Assembly: GCA_020650975.1 (NCBI GenBank)
Contig: JAIPMN010035964.1
Span: forward strand, 1 to 20,904
Length of the DNA: 20,904 nucleotides
DNA from: Apostichopus californicus
Lineage: Eukaryota > Echinodermata > Holothuroidea > Aspidochirotida > Stichopodidae
Reading direction: 5' to 3'
Position 1 is the stretch's first letter; the number at the start of each line of letters is the position of its first letter. Both the position numbers and the translations under genes were made by a program. Positions 19,001 to 20,904 of the stretch are shown here, piece after piece. Below the pieces are notes generated by a model that worked only from the letters and a program-made list of their open reading frames with translations, made no database searches and was not told where the DNA came from.

Positions 19001-20904
19001 TGTAGGAGAATGTGTAAAAGTAAGTTGGCCTGACGTTTCGATCCTAGCAGGATTTTCTTCAAAGGCTAAATGAATTATTATTATTAATATTTATTATTAT
19101 TATTAATATTTTATGAAAATTTATCATTATTATTTTATTATTTTTCAGCCAAGCTTGACTTGCTGATTACCAGGGCCAACGACCTCTGCCAGTTCCGCAT
19201 CAATTCAGTCCTGGAAGAGATGACCATGGTCCCTCTTTGTCAGCTGCCAGAAGATGAACCCTGGTCCATCGATTTCTTTCTCGAAAACACTCAGGTGATT
19301 GCTTAGAACTTTCGTTAGCTTCACAGTCAAAGATTTCAACAGAAAAGAATATCAGGCATTGTATTTATGAACACCTTTCCTTCCAAATGTTTGAACCGTA
19401 TTTTCATGTTCTGACATTAATTTTGCTTGATTTTCACTCATTTCAGGATTTGTGCAACAAAGGAGCAGTGAATTTACAGAATAAGAGTGCTCAGGTGGAG
19501 GAAGCGGCTAATGAGCTCATCAATATGTTGACGACAGAAGATGAAGATGGGGAAGAGGAAGAAGAAGAGGAGGATGAGGAGAAGGAAGTTGCAGATGAGA
19601 GTAAGTCAGTCATTCCTAAGGATTGAAGAAATTTGGTGAGGTCAGAGGTCACCAGTATTGGGCTTCAAAATTGTAGTATGCTAAAATAAAGTTTTTTCAG
19701 AAAGACTTTTCTGGTGGTTCTGCATCCCAAATTTACTTCCAAACACCTAGGAGAAATAAAGAAGACATTAAAATGTTTTATTGTGCAAAGATAGTATGAG
19801 GATGGTTGTTAACTGCTTGTTGTGATTGGAGCATGAGTGACCATTATTTGATTTTTTTATAGCATATTTGCGGCCAATATGGAGAACCTTTAAGTGATTT
19901 GTGATAGGTTTTGTTATGGGGACTGTTGATTTAGACAACAGGGATACGTAGCTAATCTGTATGTGTTACAGGGATATGTAGCTAATCTGTATGCGTTAGA
20001 AGATTTGGGCAATGGTGTGGTTATAGGAATATTTTTGACATTTTGTTATTTCTTACTTATACTTACATTTTGGTTGGATGTAAAAATGTTTGTATTTTAA
20101 CTCAGTGTTGGAAAGGAGCAGATCCAAAGCTAGTATGTGAATTGAAGAATTAACCATAAGGATGCTGAAGTATGTGACACTAAACTGGGTCTGGTTTGGA
20201 ACTGTTTGGCCAACGGTTTGAATTACAATTACCTGTTGCGGATGTGGTTGAAGCAGCTGGTGTTTGGATGATTCTCATCCATAGGTCAGCTATTTAGAAG
20301 ACTTTTTTCACAATGCATACTGCCATTTTGGGTGATTGTGAAGTTTTCCTTAACTGGCTAATCTGTTTAATTAGCAACCCAAATGGAATATCTAAGTAAG
20401 GAAATTCACCCCCTATTACTTATTGTAATATTTACTTAGTGTTCTCTATGTCTGGTCAGAACTATTCTTTCACGGCTGAATATTGACTATGTACATTGTC
20501 AATACCCTATGTGTCCTTTGAACATAGTAGACAAGCTTTGGACTTGGACAGTATTTTATACCACTTACCAGTAAGGTCAAACTGTCCCTTAGAAGACAGC
20601 TTGAACAATCTCATACGACACGTCGCCTTTCTTTCCATAGATGGTGAGAAACGCAAATCCAGCCCCACCCCATCTAGGAAAAGTATGCACAGCACCAGTA
20701 GGAGCCAGAGCGTCAAGTCCCAAGCCAACAATGCCATCAGCACCGCCAAGCGTAAACGGGAGATGAAGGAACATTTAGAGGAGGCTGCCCAGGAGCTCCT
20801 TGCGCACTTCAACCACCGTAACTTGGACGCCCTGCTGAGAGATACTCGATACACGCTGGAGTCTATCAGAAAGCGGCTAACCTCGACCGTCCATCTCAGT
20901 TACA
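946..20904 (+). CDS. DNAH5: Axonemal outer-arm dynein heavy chain, DNAH5-like, 5' part (18 exons, runs off the right edge)
   Basis: This is the overall gene; exons are listed separately. The product is an ATP-driven minus-end microtubule motor of the outer dynein arm in motile cilia and flagella. Only the tail is in the window: about 1,054 residues of a normal length near 4,600, so the AAA+ ring, stalk and microtubule-binding domain are missing to the right. Exons 2-18 join without frame conflict, all introns are GT-AG, and the protein follows the DNAH5 tail closely. Landmarks are SGAQESL-type GSAQESL (about residue 265), [12 protein letters not shown] (about 334), [12 protein letters not shown] (about 398), [10 protein letters not shown] (about 523), [15 protein letters not shown] (about 664), [13 protein letters not shown] (about 728), VNFDPQIL (about 766), LTWTSINIE and [11 protein letters not shown]. 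The layout fits DNAH5 better than its paralogue DNAH8; an invertebrate may have a single pro-orthologue of both. The family call is very secure; DNAH5 versus DNAH8 is less so. Confidence 0.93.
1675..2265 (+). mobile_element. Decayed 3' end of a CR1/L2-like non-LTR retrotransposon (reverse transcriptase C-terminus)
   Basis: Three same-strand reading-frame pieces carry, in family order, the C-terminal landmarks of CR1/L2-type LINE polymerases. Piece one (1675-1806) ends with YKQLVRPHL and AVQAWNPY, then a stop. Piece two (about 1803-1930) has [13 protein letters not shown] and [10 protein letters not shown], with a likely internal deletion between them. Piece three (about 1936-2171) has the [24 protein letters not shown] and NALDKH motifs and ends with TGA at 2170-2172. 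A short T-rich 3' UTR follows to about 2265. At least two frameshifts and a stop show it is dead. The ATG-to-stop open frames at 1733-1936 and 1927-2172 are fragments of it. The upstream RT and endonuclease are absent, as expected for a 5'-truncated copy. Confidence 0.85.
5770..5850 (+). repeat. Two-copy tandem duplication, about 41 bp, in intron 1
   Basis: Copy one (5770-5810) and copy two (5811-5850) share GTCAT.GTATT..CTGTT.AATT..CAACGGATG. Copies differ at several positions. Each carries a GTT...AAC near-palindrome; in copy two it reads GTTGAATTGGCAAC (5825-5838). Confidence 0.75.
6541..7400 (+). repeat. Old direct duplication within intron 1 (copies about 6541-6810 and 7034-7400)
   Basis: The two segments share short blocks in the same order: GCTTTACCTGT; TTTATGGTTCCTCA then a GA(C)AATTTACTCA-like block; TTTGAACC; AATAGTTATTTTTA then GGAC; ACAGCT.TC.GAA; and TA.ATTAATGTA followed by CCTTG. 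Offset grows from about 470 to 580 bp, so copy two has gained or copy one has lost roughly 110 bp. The exact limits need an alignment. Confidence 0.65.
7701..7889 (+). CDS. DNAH5: Exon 2: N-terminal region, [15 protein letters not shown] (residues 49-111)
   Basis: The exon runs from acceptor ccatccccag| to donor |GTGAGT, 63 codons, phase 0 at both ends. The second half ([20 protein letters not shown], then the [11 protein letters not shown] motif) matches the position and pattern of the first conserved block in DNAH5, which has [11 protein letters not shown]. The first 20 or so residues are not conserved. The frame stays open upstream through the acceptor to an ATG at 7680, so a start there without splicing is a possible alternative. 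Confidence 0.9.
7890..8269 (+). other. Intron 2
   Basis: 380 bp, from GTGAGT to attttgcag. AT-rich; I see no repeat or coding signal in it. Confidence 0.85.
8270..8354 (+). CDS. DNAH5: Exon 3: [20 protein letters not shown] (residues 112-140)
   Basis: The acceptor is attttgcag| and the donor is |GTAAGA at 8355. The exon is 85 nt, enters in phase 0 and leaves one base (phase 1). It encodes the block around [10 protein letters not shown], equal to the DNAH5 block RHLMFYYQD. It continues exon 2 directly, where EDAILEGN is followed by I..(I/M)DQ.F in the family. Confidence 0.9.
8355..9506 (+). other. Intron 3
   Basis: 1,152 bp, from GTAAGA to actttcag. Mostly AT-rich. A GC-rich patch at about 9279-9352 (GGGGCTTTGCTCTG, CACCAGGGCTTTACC and C-runs) contrasts with its surroundings and may be a repeat fragment. 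No other structure seen. Confidence 0.75.
9507..9536 (+). CDS. DNAH5: Exon 4: 30-nt microexon (residues 140-149)
   Basis: The acceptor is actttcag| and the donor is |GTCAGT at 9537. This choice carries phase 1 from exon 3 into exon 5 and encodes [10 protein letters not shown] plus a split Gly codon. The competing donor GTAAAG four bases on (9541) would break the frame of exon 5. The 30-nt length means the exon can be skipped in frame, because exon 3 would join exon 5 in phase 1. The segment is in a poorly conserved part of the protein, so support is splice signals and phase only. Confidence 0.6.
9537..9927 (+). other. Intron 4
   Basis: 391 bp, from GTCAGT to ccttaacag. It contains a run of 12 C (9709-9720) and nothing else I can name. 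Confidence 0.7.
9928..10088 (+). CDS. DNAH5: Exon 5: [20 protein letters not shown] block (residues 150-203)
   Basis: The acceptor is ccttaacag| and the donor is |GTATGT at 10089. The exon is 161 nt, enters in phase 1 and leaves in phase 0. The block [18 protein letters not shown] followed by SDNISK matches the DNAH5 pattern GNDVALTGVCVFFIRTDP and PDNI. The preceding Gly/Pro/Ser/Lys-rich stretch ([13 protein letters not shown]) looks like a flexible linker that varies between family members. Confidence 0.92.
10661..10735 (-). repeat. Retroposon 3'-end-like repeat with an (ATT)n tail, minus strand
   Basis: Read on the minus strand it is CGTAAAGTGCTTCGAG, then a GCGCTATATAAGTACTA block, then (TTA)n. 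The combination of an AAAGYGCTT block, GCGCTATATAAGTRYTATT and a trinucleotide tail is a form I recognise as widely dispersed in marine-invertebrate genomes as a LINE/SINE 3' end. The family name cannot be given from sight. Confidence 0.5.
10750..10824 (+). repeat. Two adjacent short tandem duplications (18 bp x2, 16 bp x2)
   Basis: ATACAGGAAACATTTAAA repeats at 10750-10767 and 10768-10785 with one change. ATATCGCCTAAAAGGT repeats at 10793-10808 and 10809-10824 with one change. They follow directly on the retroposon tail and probably belong to the same unstable region. Confidence 0.8.
10891..11046. repeat. Imperfect inverted repeat (foldback, MITE-like)
   Basis: The left arm (about 10891-10923) contains TTCACATTTGAGAATGCAAG. 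The right arm (about 11014-11045) is its reverse complement with 22 of 26 core positions matching; outer ends GGCCTTATTC and GAACAAGGCT also pair. The spacer is about 90 bp. The right arm itself holds GTTCACA-TT-TGTGAAC (11025-11040). Near-identical 11-mers TAGAATAGTTG (10875) and TAGAATTGTTG (11046) flank the structure and could be a decayed target-site duplication, although the left one is 5 bp away from the arm. Confidence 0.6.
11265..11621 (+). CDS. DNAH5: Exon 6: start of the conserved dynein tail, DHC_N1 (residues 204-322)
   Basis: The acceptor is gaccttcag| and the donor is CAG|GTAAGA at 11622. The 119 codons are in phase 0 at both ends. Landmarks are the [27 protein letters not shown] and VWIKQIEQ blocks, all at family positions. 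This is about where Pfam DHC_N1 (PF08385) begins. In outer-arm dynein this tail joins the heavy chains to each other and to the intermediate-chain/light-chain tower. The frame stays open through intron 6 to a stop at 11940-11942, so retention of that 304-nt intron would truncate the protein. Confidence 0.96.
11622..11925 (+). other. Intron 6, open in the exon-6 frame, with a G-rich motif
   Basis: 304 bp, from GTAAGA to tttgggtag. The exon-6 frame has no stop in it until 11940, but 304 is not a multiple of three, so it is not coding. A four-run G motif lies at 11661-11693. Confidence 0.9.
11661..11693 (+). other. G-quadruplex-forming motif in intron 6
   Basis: Four runs of at least four G (11661-11664, 11667-11670, 11676-11681, 11688-11693) are separated by loops of 2, 5 and 6 nt, on the transcribed-RNA-sense strand. 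This fits the standard G4 pattern. It starts 39 nt after the exon-6 donor. Confidence 0.75.
11926..12102 (+). CDS. DNAH5: Exon 7: [20 protein letters not shown] block (residues 323-381)
   Basis: The acceptor is tttgggtag| and the donor is AAG|GTAAAG at 12103. It is 59 codons, phase 0 at both ends. It encodes one of the best-conserved tail segments of the family: [27 protein letters not shown] and AAKSKTLK. The acceptor tract is only partly pyrimidine, but the protein alignment fixes the boundary. Confidence 0.96.
12262..12375 (+). CDS. DNAH5: Exon 8: [20 protein letters not shown] block (residues 382-419)
   Basis: The acceptor is ctacaatcag| and the donor is CCG|GTAAGT at 12376. It is 38 codons, phase 0 at both ends. 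It begins [11 protein letters not shown] and contains the near-invariant [14 protein letters not shown] motif followed by CDPLYNSDP, as in DNAH5. Confidence 0.96.
12562..12669 (+). CDS. DNAH5: Exon 9: [20 protein letters not shown] block (residues 420-455)
   Basis: The acceptor is ttcttttag| and the donor is AAG|GTAAAG at 12670. It is 36 codons, phase 0 at both ends. The sequence [25 protein letters not shown] follows the family pattern of a helix ending in YNTSE..TSLFVKV, whose last residue is supplied by exon 10. Confidence 0.96.
12670..13190 (+). other. Intron 9, with internal duplication
   Basis: 521 bp, from GTAAAG to taattccag. Much of it is a decayed tandem duplication of about 230 bp that includes a relic of the exon-10 start (see the pseudoexon entry). 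Confidence 0.7.
12951..12996 (+). pseudogene. Relic duplicate of exon-10 acceptor and exon start (pseudoexon)
   Basis: ATTCCAG then ACAAACCAATGATTTCTGCA and TCAAAGACT at 12951-12990 resembles the true exon-10 start ATTCCAG, ACGAACCAAATGATTACTGC, ATGTAAGGCT at 13184-13224, with small indels. The decoded fragment MISAS parallels MITAC. A second shared block, TCATGTGCCTTTTA (12821) versus TCATGTGCCTTTA (13048), has almost the same offset (227 versus 233 bp), so the two form one duplication. Frame is lost and a stop follows, so it is not functional. Confidence 0.65.
13191..13500 (+). CDS. DNAH5: Exon 10: TNQMITACK to [10 protein letters not shown] (residues 456-559)
   Basis: The acceptor is taattccag| and the donor is GAAG|GTAACA at 13501. 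The 310-nt exon enters in phase 0 and leaves one base. Landmarks are [47 protein letters not shown] and SLSDSKIEG. The donor lacks G at +5 and is weak. A decayed copy of the acceptor and first roughly 40 nt of this exon lies about 230 bp upstream in intron 9. Confidence 0.96.
13501..14208 (+). other. Intron 10
   Basis: 708 bp, from GTAACA to taaccaatag. AT-rich with A- and T-runs and a 60-bp tandem duplication (13924-14044). The open minus-strand frame across its 5' end and exon 10 is not considered real. Confidence 0.8.
13924..14044 (+). repeat. Two-copy tandem duplication, 60-61 bp, in intron 10
   Basis: Copy one (13924-13983) and copy two (13984-14044) share AACATAAAAAAAA, AGTTT.CAAAACTATCTGCAG, and CTTCCTAATTT.CACCCAT. 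Few substitutions separate them, so the duplication is fairly young; the poly-A tract differs in length. Confidence 0.85.
14209..14345 (+). CDS. DNAH5: Exon 11: [20 protein letters not shown] block (residues 559-604)
   Basis: The acceptor is taaccaatag| and the donor is CAG|GTGAAA at 14346. The 137-nt exon enters in phase 1 (split Gly codon) and leaves in phase 0. The pattern [22 protein letters not shown] is characteristic of DNAH5/8 and corresponds to [22 protein letters not shown] in DNAH5. The donor is weak (A at +5). Confidence 0.95.
14634..14719 (+). CDS. DNAH5: Exon 12: [19 protein letters not shown] block (residues 605-633)
   Basis: The acceptor is acaatgcag| and the donor is CCG|GTAAGT at 14720. 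The 86-nt exon enters in phase 0 and leaves two bases, which exon 13 completes to an Arg codon. It matches the family pattern (R/K)FMD..F..I..T..A...(L/I)(K/R)KF(E/D)R. The next intron is almost entirely a 52-bp minisatellite that begins right after this donor. Confidence 0.94.
14720..16228 (+). other. Intron 12, almost wholly minisatellite
   Basis: 1,509 bp, from GTAAGT to tcttcgtag. About 92% is the 52-bp array. Only the last 115 bp before exon 13 are unique and carry the real branch point and pyrimidine tract. Confidence 0.92.
14726..16113 (+). repeat. 52-bp minisatellite, about 27 copies, filling intron 12
   Basis: The unit is 52 bp and begins GACATGTTGAAATCTGTCAG, continuing with TATGTGTT(A/G)TATTCGTTCA and TGTATTCTTCACA. 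Twenty-seven unit starts were located (14751, 14803, 14855 ... 16038, 16090). Almost all spacings are 52; exceptions are 41, 48 and two of 53. A 25-bp partial unit (14726-14750) lies directly against the exon-12 donor GTAAGT. The last unit breaks off at about 16113, 115 bp before exon 13. Position 29-31 alternates ATA/GTA between neighbours over long stretches, giving a 104-bp dimer. Because 52 is not a multiple of three, the array is open in several + frames and yields repetitive peptide-like ORFs that are artefacts. Confidence 0.97.
16229..16550 (+). CDS. DNAH5: Exon 13: [20 protein letters not shown] to HRAWLRQ (residues 633-740)
   Basis: The acceptor is tcttcgtag| and the donor is CAG|GTGAGA at 16551. 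The 322-nt exon enters in phase 2 and leaves in phase 0. It carries hallmark heavy-chain tail motifs: [55 protein letters not shown]. Its base composition is clearly higher in GC than the flanking introns, as expected for coding sequence. Confidence 0.97.
16551..17025 (+). other. Intron 13
   Basis: 475 bp, from GTGAGA to gttttaag. AT-rich with T-runs; nothing further seen. Confidence 0.85.
17026..17232 (+). CDS. DNAH5: Exon 14: [23 protein letters not shown] block (residues 741-809)
   Basis: The acceptor is cgatgttttaag|, an AAG-type 3' site that is less common than CAG or TAG, and the donor is AAG|GTATGT at 17233. It is 69 codons, phase 0 at both ends. The join [16 protein letters not shown] has exactly the spacing of the DNAH5 block RQIEEIHVGLEASLLV, which supports the unusual acceptor. 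[28 protein letters not shown] is one of the most conserved segments. Confidence 0.96.
17233..17973 (+). other. Intron 14
   Basis: 741 bp if exon 15 starts at 17974, 705 bp if it starts at 17938. AT-rich, with a run of 13 C at 17851-17863 shortly before exon 15. No other element seen. Confidence 0.75.
17974..18145 (+). CDS. DNAH5: Exon 15: [21 protein letters not shown] block (residues 810-867); start uncertain, 17938 possible
   Basis: The donor TTAG|GTATGT at 18146 leaves phase 1. Two in-frame acceptors 36 nt apart are possible. The upstream one (ttttttcag| at 17937) has a strong pyrimidine tract and would add [12 protein letters not shown]. The downstream one (cttacaacag| at 17973) is weaker, but it makes the join [13 protein letters not shown], which aligns with DNAH5 without a gap. 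I chose the downstream site on protein length. Conserved motifs follow: [25 protein letters not shown]. Confidence 0.85.
19021..19070 (-). repeat. Retroelement relic with hammerhead-ribozyme-like layout
   Basis: On the minus strand the order is GCCT, TTGAAGA, AA, ATCCT-GCT-AGGAT, C, GAAAC, GTC, AGGC. GCCT and AGGC can pair as stem I, ATCCT/AGGAT as stem II, and GAAA plus GTC sit where the hammerhead core has them. TTGAAGA differs from the core CUGANGA by C3 to U, and there is an extra base before stem II. The block ATCCTGCTAGGATCGAAACG followed by TCAGGCC is familiar to me as a dispersed repeat in invertebrates. Hammerheads are known in Penelope-like elements, so a fragment of one is likely. 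Confidence 0.45.
19075..19147 (+). repeat. ATT-rich microsatellite before exon 16
   Basis: Imperfect (ATT)n/(TTA)n with ATTAATATTT interruptions, running into the tttttcag acceptor of exon 16. It may be the tail of the element on its left. Confidence 0.85.
19149..19294 (+). CDS. DNAH5: Exon 16: [21 protein letters not shown] block (residues 867-915)
   Basis: The acceptor is tttttcag| directly after an ATT-rich microsatellite, and the donor is CAG|GTGATT at 19295. The 146-nt exon enters in phase 1 and leaves in phase 0. The pattern [13 protein letters not shown](V/I)LEEM....LCQLP.(D/E)EP matches DNAH5 (DLIEFRIDAILEEM then PLCQLPQEEP). Confidence 0.95.
19447..19600 (+). CDS. DNAH5: Exon 17: [14 protein letters not shown] helix ending in an acidic run (residues 916-967)
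   Basis: The acceptor is tcatttcag| and the donor is AGA|GTAAGT at 19601, leaving phase 1. The first 30 residues ([21 protein letters not shown]) match DNAH5. The remainder is an Asp/Glu run, residues about 946-966, coded by a purine tract of GAA/GAG/GAT codons. Known DNAH5 proteins are acidic here but less extreme in my recollection. If the donor were ignored, the frame would stop at 19624. Confidence 0.95.
19601..20640 (+). other. Intron 17
   Basis: 1,040 bp, from GTAAGT to ctttccatag. It contains a 30-bp tandem duplication (19938-19997) and two AATAAA hexamers (about 19685 and 19754) shortly after the in-frame stop at 19624 that retention would expose. Otherwise plain AT-rich DNA. Confidence 0.85.
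19938..19997 (+). repeat. Two-copy 30-bp tandem duplication in intron 17
   Basis: ACAGGGATACGTAGCTAATC plus TGTATGTGTT is repeated at once with two differences (ACG/ATG and GTG/GCG). Likely a recent slippage event. Confidence 0.9.
20641..20904 (+). CDS. DNAH5: Exon 18 (partial): Ser/Lys/Arg-rich linker then [20 protein letters not shown] (residues 967-1054+)
   Basis: The acceptor is ctttccatag|. The exon enters in phase 1 (split Asn codon) and is still open at the window edge. The first 28 or so residues are Ser/Thr plus Lys/Arg, with [12 protein letters not shown] and SRSQSVKSQ. They are a likely disordered linker with several Ser followed or preceded by basic residues. The rest, from [38 protein letters not shown], with ESIRKRL, matches the DNAH5 block EEARELLSHFNHQNMDALL. 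No donor is visible, so the exon end lies outside. Confidence 0.94.

Larger units (their letters stand above)
18146..19148 (+). other. Intron 15
   Basis: 1,003 bp, from GTATGT to tttttcag. It holds a run of 11 G (18255-18265), a minus-strand retroelement relic with a hammerhead-like fold (19021-19070) and an ATT microsatellite (19075-19140) that abuts the exon-16 acceptor. Confidence 0.8.

Noticed and set aside
20507..20854. Minus-strand ORFs over exon 18
   Set aside because: Antisense shadows; the + strand frame aligns with DNAH5.
1..20904. A second gene, CRISPR array, tRNA or bacterial-type system
   Set aside because: All supported coding sequence belongs to one spliced animal gene; the only array is a direct minisatellite without spacers, and no tRNA or rRNA pattern was seen.

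Overview
The window is animal nuclear DNA: AT-rich, intron-dense, and read on the + strand as the 5' quarter of one gene, an axonemal outer-arm dynein heavy chain of the DNAH5 type. Eighteen GT-AG exons (946 to the window end) join in consistent phase. They give about 1,054 residues of a protein that is normally about 4,600 residues, so the motor domain lies beyond the right edge. The conceptual protein aligns almost gap-free with vertebrate DNAH5 as I remember it, from about residue 70 to the end. The organism looks like an invertebrate metazoan, and a marine deuterostome such as an echinoderm is plausible. Reasons are the DNAH5-like protein, a CR1-like LINE, ATT-tailed retroposon ends, and many poly-C/poly-G runs. 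The species cannot be fixed from this sequence.

Layout: 1-945 is upstream DNA with a poly-C run, a GC-rich patch and a candidate ciliary promoter module (X-box-like site at 761 and two forkhead-type ATAAACA sites at 838 and 898). Exon 1 (946-1089) encodes a basic, low-complexity N-terminus. Intron 1 (1090-7700) holds a decayed CR1-like retrotransposon end, a 41-bp tandem duplication and an old internal duplication. Exons 2-5 (7701-10088) encode the divergent N-terminal region and include a 30-nt microexon. Exons 6-16 (11265-19294) encode the conserved tail region (DHC_N1, Pfam PF08385), which in this family mediates heavy-chain association and binding of intermediate chains. Exon 17 ends in an acidic run. 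Exon 18 opens with a Ser/Lys/Arg-rich stretch and then returns to conserved helix. It runs off the window.

The introns hold the unusual material. Intron 12 is 92% a 52-bp minisatellite of about 27 copies with a 104-bp dimer pattern, and it starts right at the exon-12 donor. Intron 9 holds a decayed duplicate of the exon-10 acceptor and exon start. Intron 5 has a retroposon tail and a foldback repeat. Intron 6 has a four-run G-quadruplex motif just after its donor. Intron 15 has a minus-strand hammerhead-ribozyme-like relic. No second protein gene, tRNA, rRNA or CRISPR array is supported. Exon boundaries were set by GT/AG sites, phase continuity and recalled family similarity, without transcript data.
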